NCBI RefSeq assembly: GCF_032362555.1
Contig: NC_083527.1
Coordinates: forward strand, 2,666,001-2,730,000
Direction of reading: 5' to 3'
Length of the DNA: 64,000 nucleotides
Source: Amyelois transitella
Lineage: Eukaryota; Arthropoda; Insecta; Lepidoptera; Pyralidae
Under the pieces are notes generated by a model. The model searched no databases and was not told the origin of the DNA. It saw nothing but the letters and a program-made list of their open reading frames with translations. Below, one piece after another: positions 1 through 13,000 of this stretch (within the stretch, counting starts at the first letter, position 1; every line of letters begins with the position of its first letter). Position numbers and translations under genes: made by a program.

Positions 1-159
1 GTATGTTTTTCTACGTCAAGAGGCAAGAATCATCACCATTCTGGAGTCAATATGCCTCATCTGAAATCTGACAATCAGGGGTCGTGGTCACCTGAATGGA
101 CCACGCTTATTTTCGTTGGGACTAGTGGTACAGACTCTAAGCTTTAAAAAAATGTACCG

Positions 160-300
160 TGCATCTTAAATTTGATCAAGGTCCGTTCGTCTAAGCCTTC
201 CACCTTTCCATGATGACACTCTTCTTATAATTGCTTAGTCAGCCTGTTTTCATTCACCGTCTCCACCTAACCATAATTACTTTCACATTATGGTAAAAAT
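160..300 (-). mobile_element. RTE-like LINE fragment
   Basis: This stretch resembles the complete LINE at 14070-14190, with the same order of short blocks (for example TTGATCAAG, then CTTAGTCA-CCTG, then TCATTCA-C-TCTCCAC). It is internal ORF sequence, diverged and without an open frame. Confidence 0.7.
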
Positions 301-528
301 CAATAATAAAACTAAAACGAAATATTTATACAATTTATTTGTCACTAGTAATAAAATATTCTATACAATATCATCATTAATTTCCATACAATTCCATTCA
401 ATCACCTTCATATACGCAATATGAAAAATAGTAAATAATCATGATTTTTTTGGCGTAAAACATCGTAGTATAAAAATGTAAAATCATGATACCTACTCCA
501 AGAATTTTGTTGAGATCTTTTTCGAAGT

Positions 529-534
529 TTTATT
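529..534 (-). terminator. candidate CIP2A poly(A) signal
   Basis: TTTATT on the plus strand reads AATAAA on the gene strand, about 560 nt after the CIP2A stop. A second match lies at 334-339. The choice between them is open. Confidence 0.35.
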
Positions 535-1089
535 TTTACCTGAAATCAAAAGTCGTATTGAGATATCTATAAAAAGGTGCGTCAAATTCTAAATAGGGTA
601 TGACCATAAAATTTAAAAAAAATTGAAGACTGAAAATGGGTAGGTAAGTGTATGGTAATGGTGAATTTGACGCCGCAACTAATAATGTCTTATATTATTC
701 GGAATACTATGTATAGTACGTGTAAAACCTGACTTACAATGTTCGATCATGGTCAAAAGTGCACTCCAGGCTCTCTTCAGAGAGATGTGGATGTTTCCTC
801 TTCATAGATTGGCATAAACATTAATATATATCTAAAAATCACTGGCACATGGCCGCAGAGATTGGAATAAGCTCGATCGATCACAGACGCTCAAAAATCA
901 CAAGGAACTATCTCTTATTAATATGGGAAGATCTTTTCCATGGATGGCGTAAAAGCCAAGCCAAGCAAAACGTTCGGCTCGGTCTACCCCGCAAGGGATA
1001 TAGACGTGATTATAAGTATGTATTTTTTCTTATAGCCCTCCAGTAAAAAAGTACCAGTTGAACGAATGAATGAACAAATTGCTCTACCG

Positions 1090-4000
1090 TTAGCTGGCGG
1101 GCGTGGCGCTGCTCTTGGACATCAACTTGGCGACCATTTCCTGAACGCGTTTCATCTCTTCCAGTTGTGACGTCACCTGGTACAGTCTGTTCTCACGCTC
1201 GGCCACTGTCTTCTCTAGTTGCTTTATCATCTGTGCGTAAAGAGGTTATGTCAAAACAATGTGTTTTTATATGCTGTTTAGATTGCCTGTTAAGGTAAAT
1301 GCATATATATGTATTTAAATATATGGCTTTATTTATGAAAATAAGAACATTTTTATGAAAAAAAGAATGCCTTGTTTCCACAACGTCATTGTCCTAACAC
1401 TGACATAATATTGCGTCATTCAATCTTAAACTAAGAAAATATCAAAGAAAATGTTACAATCCATAGAAACTCGGATTGCGCGATTAAGAATCTTCACTGC
1501 AATTTGCTGATACATGTAAAGTAGAGATGTCGTCACATATAGAACTCACATTGTATGTAACGTAAAGTTCCGACAATATTCGGTCGGCGATTGTACTTAA
1601 GTTCCAATTCATGTAGAACTTCGCTAGCGCGATTTAGAATTATTCGCTGCTATTAGTTGATGGCGTGTGACTTAACTCTATATTGCTACATAAATATACT
1701 CACATTATCTCTTTGCGCCAACTCTCGTTTGAGCGAGTTTTCCGTCTCGCTCGCATCCTCCAGTCTTTTATCGCGCTGTTTCACTCGCTCCTCGAATTTT
1801 ATCAGTACGCCTGCTAACTCGCTGTTTTTGTTTGTCTGGTGAAATTTACAATGATAGAAGGTTACGGCAAAATTTCTATCACATCAGCAATAAACCTATT
1901 GTTAGGTGTAGGTTTCTAACAAATAAACATTCATAAGTGAAACAGTAACAAATATTAGACAATTTAATGTCACTTAATATATAAAGTTACAGTCATATTG
2001 CAAATAACATTCTCCCGTTCGCCGTCAGGCAATAGTGGTATAAAATTCTTCTGACGTCGAACTGACTAGATAGGCAATGTAGTACAGCTGACATCCTTCC
2101 AGTCTTTACGAGATGGTTGGCTCTGTCTATCCCTTATGGGTTGGATGAATACGTGATTATATTTACGTAACGGCAAATAAAATATTTAACATGGGCGGGT
2201 CAAAAGAGAACTTCTATGTTTTCTGATTACAAAGAAATACCAGGCTAACATGAAAAGGTAGGAGGTCCGTTCGGCGAAATGGCTTTCGAGTGTAGAATTT
2301 GTTCCAATATTATATTTCGCAATATCCGCCGCCCGACTGCGGGACTTCACACGGCACGCCCGAGCGAAACTCTCGCAATGCGAAATTATTTTATAACAAA
2401 AAGCTTCCTAAAAAACTTATTTAAGGTTTGAATTTCGCTCAATTTAAAGTATTATTTGGAAAAATTAAGGTCTTTTTTTATTATTCATAACGTGGAATAT
2501 TTTTGTATAGCCTTCCAATTATATTTAGATGTCCACCGTTGTGTATTTAGTGATAACAATTCATTAATAGTTTTCTTTTTGTATCGTGATATAAAAATAT
2601 TTACAAAGAAACCTGCGATGATCGTTTCTTATACATCTGGTACATTTAAGATTAACGCTTAAATGCGTTATTGACTTCATCGGCCGCTATAAAACACTAA
2701 CTTTCCCAATTTCTACGCAAGAAAATACTTTTAACATTGAATCTAATAAACGGACGGACTGAGTCACCAGCATGGCGCACATCACGTCTTTATTTCTTAC
2801 GAGATAGTTAGAGCCAATAGGCAAAAGACTCGAAGGCAACATAGCTTGATTGAATTAAGATTTTGTAATAGGGACAGATTCCAAGTTATTCAGTCTTTTC
2901 CTTGATCTACTTTTACAGTCGGTGTGAACAAGAGAAGCAACTAGCACAAACTACTTTGTTTTTTCTCCATTACTAGATCACTATACGATGTTGAAAGAAA
3001 ACATTGATATTACTGGAAATAGATATCTGCCTACTACTGCCCCTCTGGGAAAATGTTTAGTATGTATATATTACGGAACATGCAATAATACGCAGCTGAA
3101 ATACCAGGTTAACATAAAAAGGCGAGAGCAGTTCACTGAAATGGCTTTCCACTGTAGAAACTTTCTCCAATATTGTATTTCGCAATATCCGCAGCCGATG
3201 AGTTCGGGACTTTAGGCGGAGTTCTACATTTAAAAGCAAATTAACTTATACTCCCTTGGTTCCGGTCGACTTTTGTAGTGAGGTTACCCTACTTTTATTG
3301 AACTATTGTTATCTATACTTCCATCTTTACTAATTATTAGGGTCTAGAGATTTTAAATTTCGCCAGTTGGTTTCCGCATACAAGAAAAATTGAGAGGATT
3401 AACGAGGATTTTTAATAGTATTCTAGTTATAAAATACACAAGACCTGAGTAACAATAATATACAGTACTATGTCTGATCTATCACGAAAAGAAACATCAG
3501 TTAAACTTACAAAATAATATGAAACTTTAGTTAAGACGACTTCATTCAATTTAAAGTAAGTTGTCAAACAAAGTTTTAGTGCCAAGTACTAGCCAAGTGA
3601 CTTGCATCTACTTGACATCTTAATGACTTTCCCTTTGGAATGAAACGTTTTGGTTCAAAGGAATGTAAATTATACTCGAGAATTGGAATGCGATAAAAAA
3701 TTTCAGGAGACGCTGTTTTCTGATAACCACACTAATTGGGCATTTATAATTAATATGTCCTTTATTGGAAAAGATTGAAGTCTTTTTTTTTCTGAATTAA
3801 CTGCCAGATCAATATAAACTTGCATGTCTAGAATGCATTATTAAAAACCTCTTGCGTTACTGATTGACTATTATAATCTATTCTAAGTTTATTTGATATT
3901 GTGAAGTTGACGTTGTTGAAGAAAATGCTGCAGTGCAGTTTGTTACCGCTTCTTCTGCACTGACGCCTTGGAAGCGGCAGTAAACTTAGTTTTAAGTAAT

Positions 4001-7000
4001 TTATTTGACGTCAACCAATGTTGTTAAATCATACGTTTTAACAATTATTAAGCGATATGAATTATCATGTAATAATGAATAAAAATTTTGAATTTGAATT
4101 TGACTGACCAACAGTGAACTGTCAAACACTGAGTATAAATCTTAAATCTACAGGGAGCATTTATAGAGGAATGGAAATAAACTTCAAAATAATGGTTTTT
4201 ATTTTACGCAGCCAGAGCTGGACACATACATCTTTATCCCATACGGGATAGACAGAAAGAACAAACTCGATTAGACTCAAATACCACATTCAGCTGAACG
4301 CAGACGTTTCAAATCTAAAATAAATCACTTCAAATAATCCTTACCTGTTGTTCCAATTTCTTCTGCAACGCTTTGTATTCACTCTCGGCTTGTTTCAATC
4401 GGTCTTCCATCTCCCTCTCGCGCGCTTTCATTTCCCCCTCCATGTTCTGCGACAAAGAAAAGTTGGTTTCTATAAATTTCACGGCGGAATTGAAATAATA
4501 GTGCAATTGTTCAGTTTCGAAACTTTGGCTTTTAAGACTGCTTCTATAAATGATTTTAGTCTAAGATTTTGAATTTCGAAATAATTTATTTTTAAATAAT
4601 AGTTTAAGTTGGTGGTCGACTGTTCTGAATGTTGATCGATTTATTTTAACCACTTGAAGCTTTTCTTTACCACAAAAGCTGTTTAATATTTCAAATTCCT
4701 GTAATAGTTCTGTGCATATGATTCCATTAGATAAAAGGCGTGCCCCGGACTCAGCATCGGCCTATACTAATATTATAAATGCGAAAGTTTGCCATTATGT
4801 GTATGATTGTGACTCTTTCACGCAAAACTTTTTAGTGGAAGTAGATGAATTGGTTATACATAAGAATAACACATAGGCTACAAGACGGAACTTGACGGAA
4901 GCTAGTAATAACAGCCTCATATTTATCTGATGTTTAAACTGCTTTTTGCATTTTCTCGTTATGATCCTCATTGTACAGTCGTTCCAACGCCAACTTCGCT
5001 CTGAACCAGTGTAATTTCGCCTTGACGTCTGCAGTGAAATTCACCACACATTTTAAACCAGCGCAACGCTTTTTCGCGATGAAAGATGACTATATGCAAG
5101 GTTTTGTCTTTTACTTTATAAGTCTGATATTAAAAGCATCACCAACAAATAAAAGATTAACAGATACAAGATATTAATGTAGGAAGCCCCACTAAAATCC
5201 ACCGACAAAAGTTAGCTGTTAAATTTAAAAAGGTGGAGTTAAAAGTTCATAAGTATGCTAATTATGATGTGATATTTATTTTAAAAAAAACTCACATTGA
5301 TTTGTTGTTTGAACTGTTTCTGCAAATTCTCCTTCTGGTTCTCTTTGTCTAACCGTTCCGCCGCCAACTTCGCTCTGAACCCGCGCAGTGTCGTCTCGGC
5401 GTCCTCTAGTTGTTTGTGGAGTTCATCTATGGTCTGTTTGTGTCTGGAACAAGACAGGAATCAAGAACGGAAAGAAAAACTGAATATGTATAGGTTGTCC
5501 ATATCAAAAACTACTTAGAGATAAATATGTGTACTTTGTTTCTAACAAATGAAGTTAAAAATACTAAGCGATTTGAATGAATTTTTGGACAGAGATAGAA
5601 AAAACCTTTAGAAATAACTTTTTTTTAGAAAAGAATAAATATGATATCTAATAACTTCTTTTTGTCAGACCCAATGGTTGACTGGTAGATAATGCTTCTA
5701 GCATTAAGTCCGACAATAGGGTACCGGACAATTTTTCAGATTGTGTTTAAAAATAATCTTTATTTATTTATATATCCATAAAAAATATTATTTTAAATAA
5801 ATAAATCTTTTGGAGTATTTAAAAAAGGTCAAAAACGTAATTTATTTAAAATTGCCGCGAAAACAGCACTTTACGTCAATTCAGATCGCGTGACGTCATA
5901 TGTTTGGAAAACAAACTACAAGCCATATTACAAGTGATCAGTGCTTGGATAATTTAAGTATTTTCTCGCAGATCTAGAAACATGCAAAACCCATAAATAT
6001 CTTACCTTTAAAATCATAGAAAAAAAACATATGTGAAAATAACTTTGTAAACAATGAAACTAGTTTTAGGTTATGTTTTCGTTTGTAATTTCTTCAATCA
6101 TTTCTGTTGTTAAGATAAACAAAAAGAGGTTGAAATACATATACAAATGTTTTCACGTTGCTAAATTCAGCAAAATAAAAGTGGCAAAGGAACTGCCGAC
6201 CATGAAAATATCAATGTTTTGGGAGATTTCTATTGTCGGTTTGTAACCTTGTTCCATGATTTAAAGCTTGATAGGCGGCTTCAAGCACTTGCGACAACTT
6301 CTGTTATGAGTAAAGTCCTTCAATTCGTAACTAATTACGATTAAATATTTTTAGAAAAATGCAAATAAATCGTAGAATAACTCGAAATAACATACAAAGC
6401 AGTGTTGTTTACTTATCACTTATGACGTATGACGTCACCCACTGTGATTGGTGTTTGGGTTCTTACGCTGCACAGATAAAAAATATTGGATTTTTGCAAC
6501 TTTATTTATTGATTTAAAATTATAAATCATTGTTATTTCTTAAAAATCTTTATTAAGTGATGTTCTTGTATAACAAACTTTATTTTAAAACACAACTTAG
6601 ATTTTTTTCCGATTACTGTCCGGTACCCTATTGTGCCATACATTAGGTTTTTTTACAGTTGTAAAGTTTAAATAAATAAACTTTATTAGCGAATTAAAAA
6701 ACAAACATTCAATCTATACTAATATTATAAAGCTGAAGAGTTTGTTTTGTTTGTTTATTTGTTTGTTTGTTTAAACGCGCTAATCTCAGAAACTACTGAA
6801 CCGATTTGAATAATTCTTTCACTGTTAGATAGTCTATTTATCGAGGAAGGCTATAGGCTACATTTTATCCCGGATTTCCTACGGGAAACGTCAACAATGC
6901 AGGTGAAAGTTGAATGAGTCGGCCATCTGCGAGCTTTCCACGCGAACGCTGCGCAAACCAACAAAGATATAGTAAAACAATGTACTAAAGATGTGAAGTA

Positions 7001-10000
7001 CTCATTTTTTGCCACAAAAAAGTCCGCGAGATCATATATCTATCTCTTAAGGTTTACTTACAATAACCACTTTTATGTTCATTTTTTAAGATTATTTTTT
7101 CATTATAAACATGAGTTATTTTGAAACCAATTTTCTTTAATTCAGTATTAATCCTTATCCAAATAAATATGTTTATTACTTTCGGCTTTTCATGTAGACT
7201 AAAATTGCCGTTACAGTATATAAATCAGACGAATAGGTTTTGAGATATAGTCGTTATAAGCAATTTGCAGCGAAACATTTAATACGGCGAACCAGCGTTC
7301 TTTCTAATACGCGTGACCGCCTGACCTTTTATTTATTAAAATCGGACCAGTAGTTTTGGAGATATATGCTAACATTGGTTTGCACAAACAAACGCACAAC
7401 CTCTCACCCTAAACGCATATATACGGTCTCCGTTCGGTCGCGGGTAATGATGTGGGCCAAGTCGTCGCCAAGTCGCATAATAATTAGCAGCTATAATTGA
7501 TAAAGCCGAGGAGGATGTTTGCAAAACTAAATATGATGCCCAAAATAACTATTCCACGCGGACGAAGTCGCGGGCACAGCTAGTATTTTATAATCATATA
7601 AACCAAACCTAAAAAAAATATATTTTCTACACATAACAAGTATAAAAATAAATAAAAAAAACAAGTATGCATCGGCCGGGAATCGAACCCGGGCCGCCCG
7701 CGTGGCAGGCGAGCATTCTACCACTGAACCACCGATGCTCATACTGGCGTGACGAAATTACGCTACTTATAGATCGAATGAAAGTGAAACGTGTTGATAA
7801 AGATGATTAGTAACCTACTTACTGATTTACACTTTACATTGTATTATGAATTGATTTCATAATGAAGAAACTATATTATCATAAATGTCCAAAGTGTATA
7901 TTTATGTGAACGTTTGCTTTACCCCATACCTAAAACTATTAGAAAGACGATTCGGTTCAAACCATTTTTTTACTGAATTATATCACGTCTTAATGATGGA
8001 ATTGGGATTCGAATAACCATTTACAAGAAACATACATTAGAATGATGTGGAGTGGTCCTATTGTTAAGTTGCGAAAACCACACGGCACTGTGTTAACTTA
8101 AAAAATATTACTTTTCGTTCTACATCTGCGTCTTGCTGTAGTAGTATACAGGACGTGTTGAGAGCTATACGTCACTTGTATCATGGCGACTGAATGCTGT
8201 GACTCCTCCATGTAGTCTATGATACCCTGGTACAAATACATTCAAAATGACGTCTTGTGGAGAATTGTTTATCGCTAGTAAGCATGACGTAAGATTAGTC
8301 ATGGACTCCCTAGACTCTCTGATATCCTGGTATCAAATTTATTTAAAGTGGACTAAAAATCACTCCATAAATATATAAGGACGTTTTGTTGAGTAGCTAT
8401 CTAAGACATTGAGAACTATTTAACATGGCGAGTGAACGCTGTAATGACTCTCTCTAAATACATTCTATGATACCCTGGTACAAACATTTAAAATGTACAA
8501 TGATTACTTTTCGTTTTGCATCTGCGTGGTATACAAGACGTCTTGTTGAGAACTGTTCGTCGCTTGCAGCATGGCAAGGGAATGTTGTAATGACGCCATA
8601 TGCTCGCTGGCTCCCTGGTAACAAGAAAAAAAAAATCTACATAATGCACACTCTCTTTTGCTTATTAAACAAATAGAGCACACATACGATAAATCAAATT
8701 ATATAATCACGTCTTTATACTTTACGAGGTAGACGGGGCCAACAATCTAGGAAAGTTTTTATCGCACGATAAACTATCGCTGTTTCGCTTAATTATGACA
8801 ACAAAAACGGGACGATAGATAAAAACGCCGTCGCGCGTGCAATGTCATCTGTATGGCTGGTACACAATGGAACTTGATAAGATAAAAAAATATGGATAAA
8901 ATGATAATCAGAAATAGTGACAGCTCCTATAGAGTCCCTGTTCCAAATTTAACTTCTGCCTTTATTGATTTTTATATTCTAGTCAATTGGACGTGTAGTT
9001 ACCTCAAATTATTGTCAATTTTGAAAAATTACAGGCTGAAGTTTCAAACCGGTTTTGATTAAATCTGACAAAAAACAGACAAAACCTTCACGACTATCAC
9101 CGGCTTTTGTTTCTTAATATTCCCACGAAATTGAAGCCTCGGTCAATAGCTAGTATAGAAGATAAACCTACCTGCAAGGCGACAGAATGCGAGTGTAGCC
9201 GTTGTTCCAAACACGTCATCTTGTAGCCGTACAGCTCCATCACACTCGACGTCGCTATGTCAGAGATCTGTTGACAAATATCATGATATTGTGTTATACA
9301 AATAATTTTAGTACTTATTATTGGAACGATACTCAAAAGCATATGTATTTGTACATAACATCAGGCGTCCTGCTAGTGGAAAGTTGTACAATCGGGATAC
9401 TTTTCAGAGAGATCCTAACAAACAGTATCTTTTCAGCCTAAATTTCAGACCATTTAAATAAATAAATAAATATAAATAAATAAATATATTTGGGACAAAT
9501 TACAAAGATTGAGTTAGTCTCGAAGTAAGTTCGAGATTTGTGTTACGATATTCCTAGCAACCCAACGATACTATATTTTATAATAAATACTTACATATAT
9601 TGATAAACATCCAAACCCAGGCCAATCAGAGAAAGTTCTTTCCTCATCATGCCCTGACCGGGATTTGAACCCGGGGCCTCCGGTGTCACAGGCAAGCGTA
9701 TTTACCGCTGCGCCACAAAGGCCTTTTTTATTTACTTCCGAGGTTACCCACTCATAATAAAAAATAAAAAAAAAATAGTATAGCACAATAATACTAAAAG
9801 TTTTGCCAGTCTACTACTGAATGGATCTAAAGGCTACTTTGATGGCTTGGATGATGGATGGATTGGATCCAAAGGCTAGTAATGAACCCGCTACCTTCCC
9901 ATTGGTCAAGGCGTCCGCCAGCCTCGCCACCAGCCCGTCGACGGCGCGCTCCTGCTGCGGACGCACGGCCGCGCAGCACGCCGCCGCTGCGTCGCCCGCC

Positions 10001-13000
10001 TCCAGCGACGGCGGCGATTCCGGGACGATGTGTACACTCTCGCCGAACACCTGTGTACATCGGGTTAAAGAAATCTTTATTCTCATAACACACCTTTAGA
10101 ATTATAGAGACCTTAACCCAAAAAAAGTAGTTTTAGGAAAACAGCGAAAACCGAAACCGATCTCAAACCGAACGCACATTGGGTGATGGGCATGAAAGAG
10201 ACCGAAATATACGCGTAGCTCCTCTCACGCGAAAATAGGCCTTTGTTTTAATAAAAGTTGGTGGGTATGGTCGTTTTAAGTCATTCTATGACTGAAAGTC
10301 AAAATCACAAAATTTTGGATTAGGTCTCTATAATTGTAAAGGTGCGAAGAAAAATATTCACTTACATGAGAACTTAGAATCTAGGCTTAGAATATACAAA
10401 TGTAGGTATGTCGTTGCGTGCAAGATGCAGTATAAGTACATTTAAAAGTAAATTGACAAACATACATACCTACATACATAAAATCACGCCTCTTTCCCGG
10501 AGGGGTAGGCAGAGACCACCTCTTTCCACTTGCCACGATCTCTGCATATTTCCTTCGCTTCGTCCACATTCAACAAGGGTGTGAATTGGAACACCTGTGT
10601 AGAGGGTTTTATTTAGGTATTTACTTGCACGAAGAGAGTTGTGAATGTGGATGAAGCGATAGAAGTTTTCAGAGATCGTGGCAAGGTGTAGTCTCTGCCT
10701 ACCCCGTAAGGGATAAAGACGTGATTATATGACATGTCGTAAGGGAGGGGTTATCCCTTACGGGGTAGACAGAGCAAACAGTCACGCAAAGACTGATTGG
10801 CTTCAGCTGTATGGTTTTTAGACGAAATTGAGATTAAAATGACAAGTGCTAGCCGCCTATCGCATTAAAGAAGAATCCAAAGCAAATTAGCCTACTCGCC
10901 TTTTACGACATACATGGTAAATAGATGGGAATAGTCCTATTTTAAAGAGCCGGGTACCACACGGCATACTTGTAGTTATTTCAAATAAATCAAATAAATA
11001 AATAAGTAATTAAAGTCATAATAAATAAGTAGACGAAAGGCGAGTTCCACAGTCGAGAATCCATAGTCTCTGCCTACCCCAATGGTAGGAACCTACCGGA
11101 AGAATAGACAGGTAACTACATATTTGCCACGATCCCAGCAAAATTTTTTTGTTACACATTCATCAATCATTTCATATCATCTCTTCAATTCAGGATATGA
11201 CCAAATAAATATAAGTCCTGGTAATCCTACTACTTCCTACTACTATTATAAAGGCGAAAGTTTGTATGGATGTATGGATGTTTGTTACTCTTTCACGCAA
11301 AAACTACTGAACCGATTACCATGAAATTTGGTATGTAGGTAACTGAAGACCCAGAATAACACATAGGCTACTTTTTATCCCAGAGTTCCCGCGGGATTGA
11401 TAGGGTTTCCATGCGGACGAAGTCGCGGGCGGCCTCTAGTTACTGAAATAAATTAAAATGGGCTTACTTGACTCATCTGATCGGAGGGAAAGTAGTGGTG
11501 TTTGACTAGTTGCAAAATCTGCTTCCTCCGCGTTCCATTGCCGCTAGTTAATCCAGCACACAGCATTTTTCGGACCTATTGGTATTATTAAGATTATTAT
11601 GTCGATATCCCAACTACAAACATACATATAGTCACGTCTATATCCCTTGCGGGTTAGACAGAGCCAACAGTCAATCCAAAAGACTGATCGGCCACGTTCC
11701 GCTATTGGCCTTGATGATAGAATTGAGATTCATATAGTGACAAGTCACTAGCAAATCGCCTACAAGAGGAATCACAAGTTTATAAGCATATCCCTTAGTC
11801 GCCTTTTACGACATCCACGGGGAAGATATAGGAGTCGTTATTTTCTAAGGTACCGGAAACCACACGGTACCCTTAAAAATGTGTTTACAATAAAATATAG
11901 TTTGTTGAATTAGTATCTCATAACACAAGTCGCGAACTTACTTCGAGGCTAACTCAATCTGTGTTATTTGTCCTGCAAGTATATATTTATTCTATTTTAT
12001 CTATAGATAATAATGTATAGATATATAATTCTCACTGACCTGATGATGAGCCAGCAGCCTGTTGAGAGCGGCGTCCCACTGCCTGGAGAGCGGCGCCAGG
12101 CACAGAGCGGTGCGGCACGCCACCACTACTGCGCTCTGTGCCGACTCCACGCCGCACGTGCCGTTCTATAAACATAATTTAAAAAAAAATATTATACTGG
12201 CGAGTATGCCACAACGAAAAAAAATATTTCCTCCTCTTTAAAAGAGGTGGAGATGTAACCGGGACTAAAGCCATGTCATGTAAGAAGTCTTTTGGCGGGA
12301 ACCAAAGCAATATGTTTTTGGTGCTGTGATATTTTTACAAAATGTTAGTTTTACCGACTATTAATCCACACTTAAAATTAAGTGAAAAGTTTTTTATTTT
12401 TGTATGTTTGTAATGAATAAACTTAAAGTGCTTAACCGATTTACTTTTTATTGCGAAATTTGGCACAGAGATAGAATAGACAAATTTTAATTTCTGTTAA
12501 TTCCCACGGAAGCGAAGCCCCGCACAGAAGCTAGGTAGTGTGAATTATTGATTATTAAGTTTTCATATGCCACAGGATCGATGTTGTTGTGGCCATATAT
12601 CACTTTAAACCTTTTAAATAGCGATTTAAGGGTTGAGCTATAGTTAGGGTTTAGCTTTTGAACTTATTTTTTTCGTAACAATTTTGAAGAGATTTTGTTA
12701 CAATCTTACCAGTTTTCAGTTCTCGTTATCAATCTGGTCCACTATACAGTGGCAGGCTGAGATACATGGCTTATACATACAAGTTTCTTATTATTATTTA
12801 ACTAAACATTTATTCTCGGACGAATCTATTTCACACTAACCTGAGACGTATACTGGAGTACGTTATACAGGGTGTCTTCAAATGTATCTGGTGTGACCTC
12901 ATGTAACACCCTCTCTTGAGTTTCGCTCGACTCGCATAGAGCGCCTAGGACTTGGAGCTGGAAAACAAATTCATTTACACAACATCAAGGATCAGCCTTA

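Larger units (their letters stand above)
1..1089. other. downstream flank of CIP2A, repeat remnants
   Basis: No gene seen. It holds a fragment of the RTE-like LINE ORF (about 160-300), a short repeat-D fragment (about 720-800), a SINE-like tail (about 955-1022) and AT-rich DNA. Candidate CIP2A poly(A) signals on the minus strand lie at 529-534 and 334-339. Confidence 0.5.

Noticed and set aside
9650-9724. tRNA-like sequence with box B (also at about 29057 and 31300)
   Set aside because: Each is the head of a family B SINE with the same body and tail. The acceptor stem does not close, so they are not tRNA genes.
9827-10093. Several overlapping GC-rich frames on both strands near 9.8-10.1 kb
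   Set aside because: All are shadows of one CIP2A exon (9895-10050), whose frame reads VFGESV to LADALTNGK.
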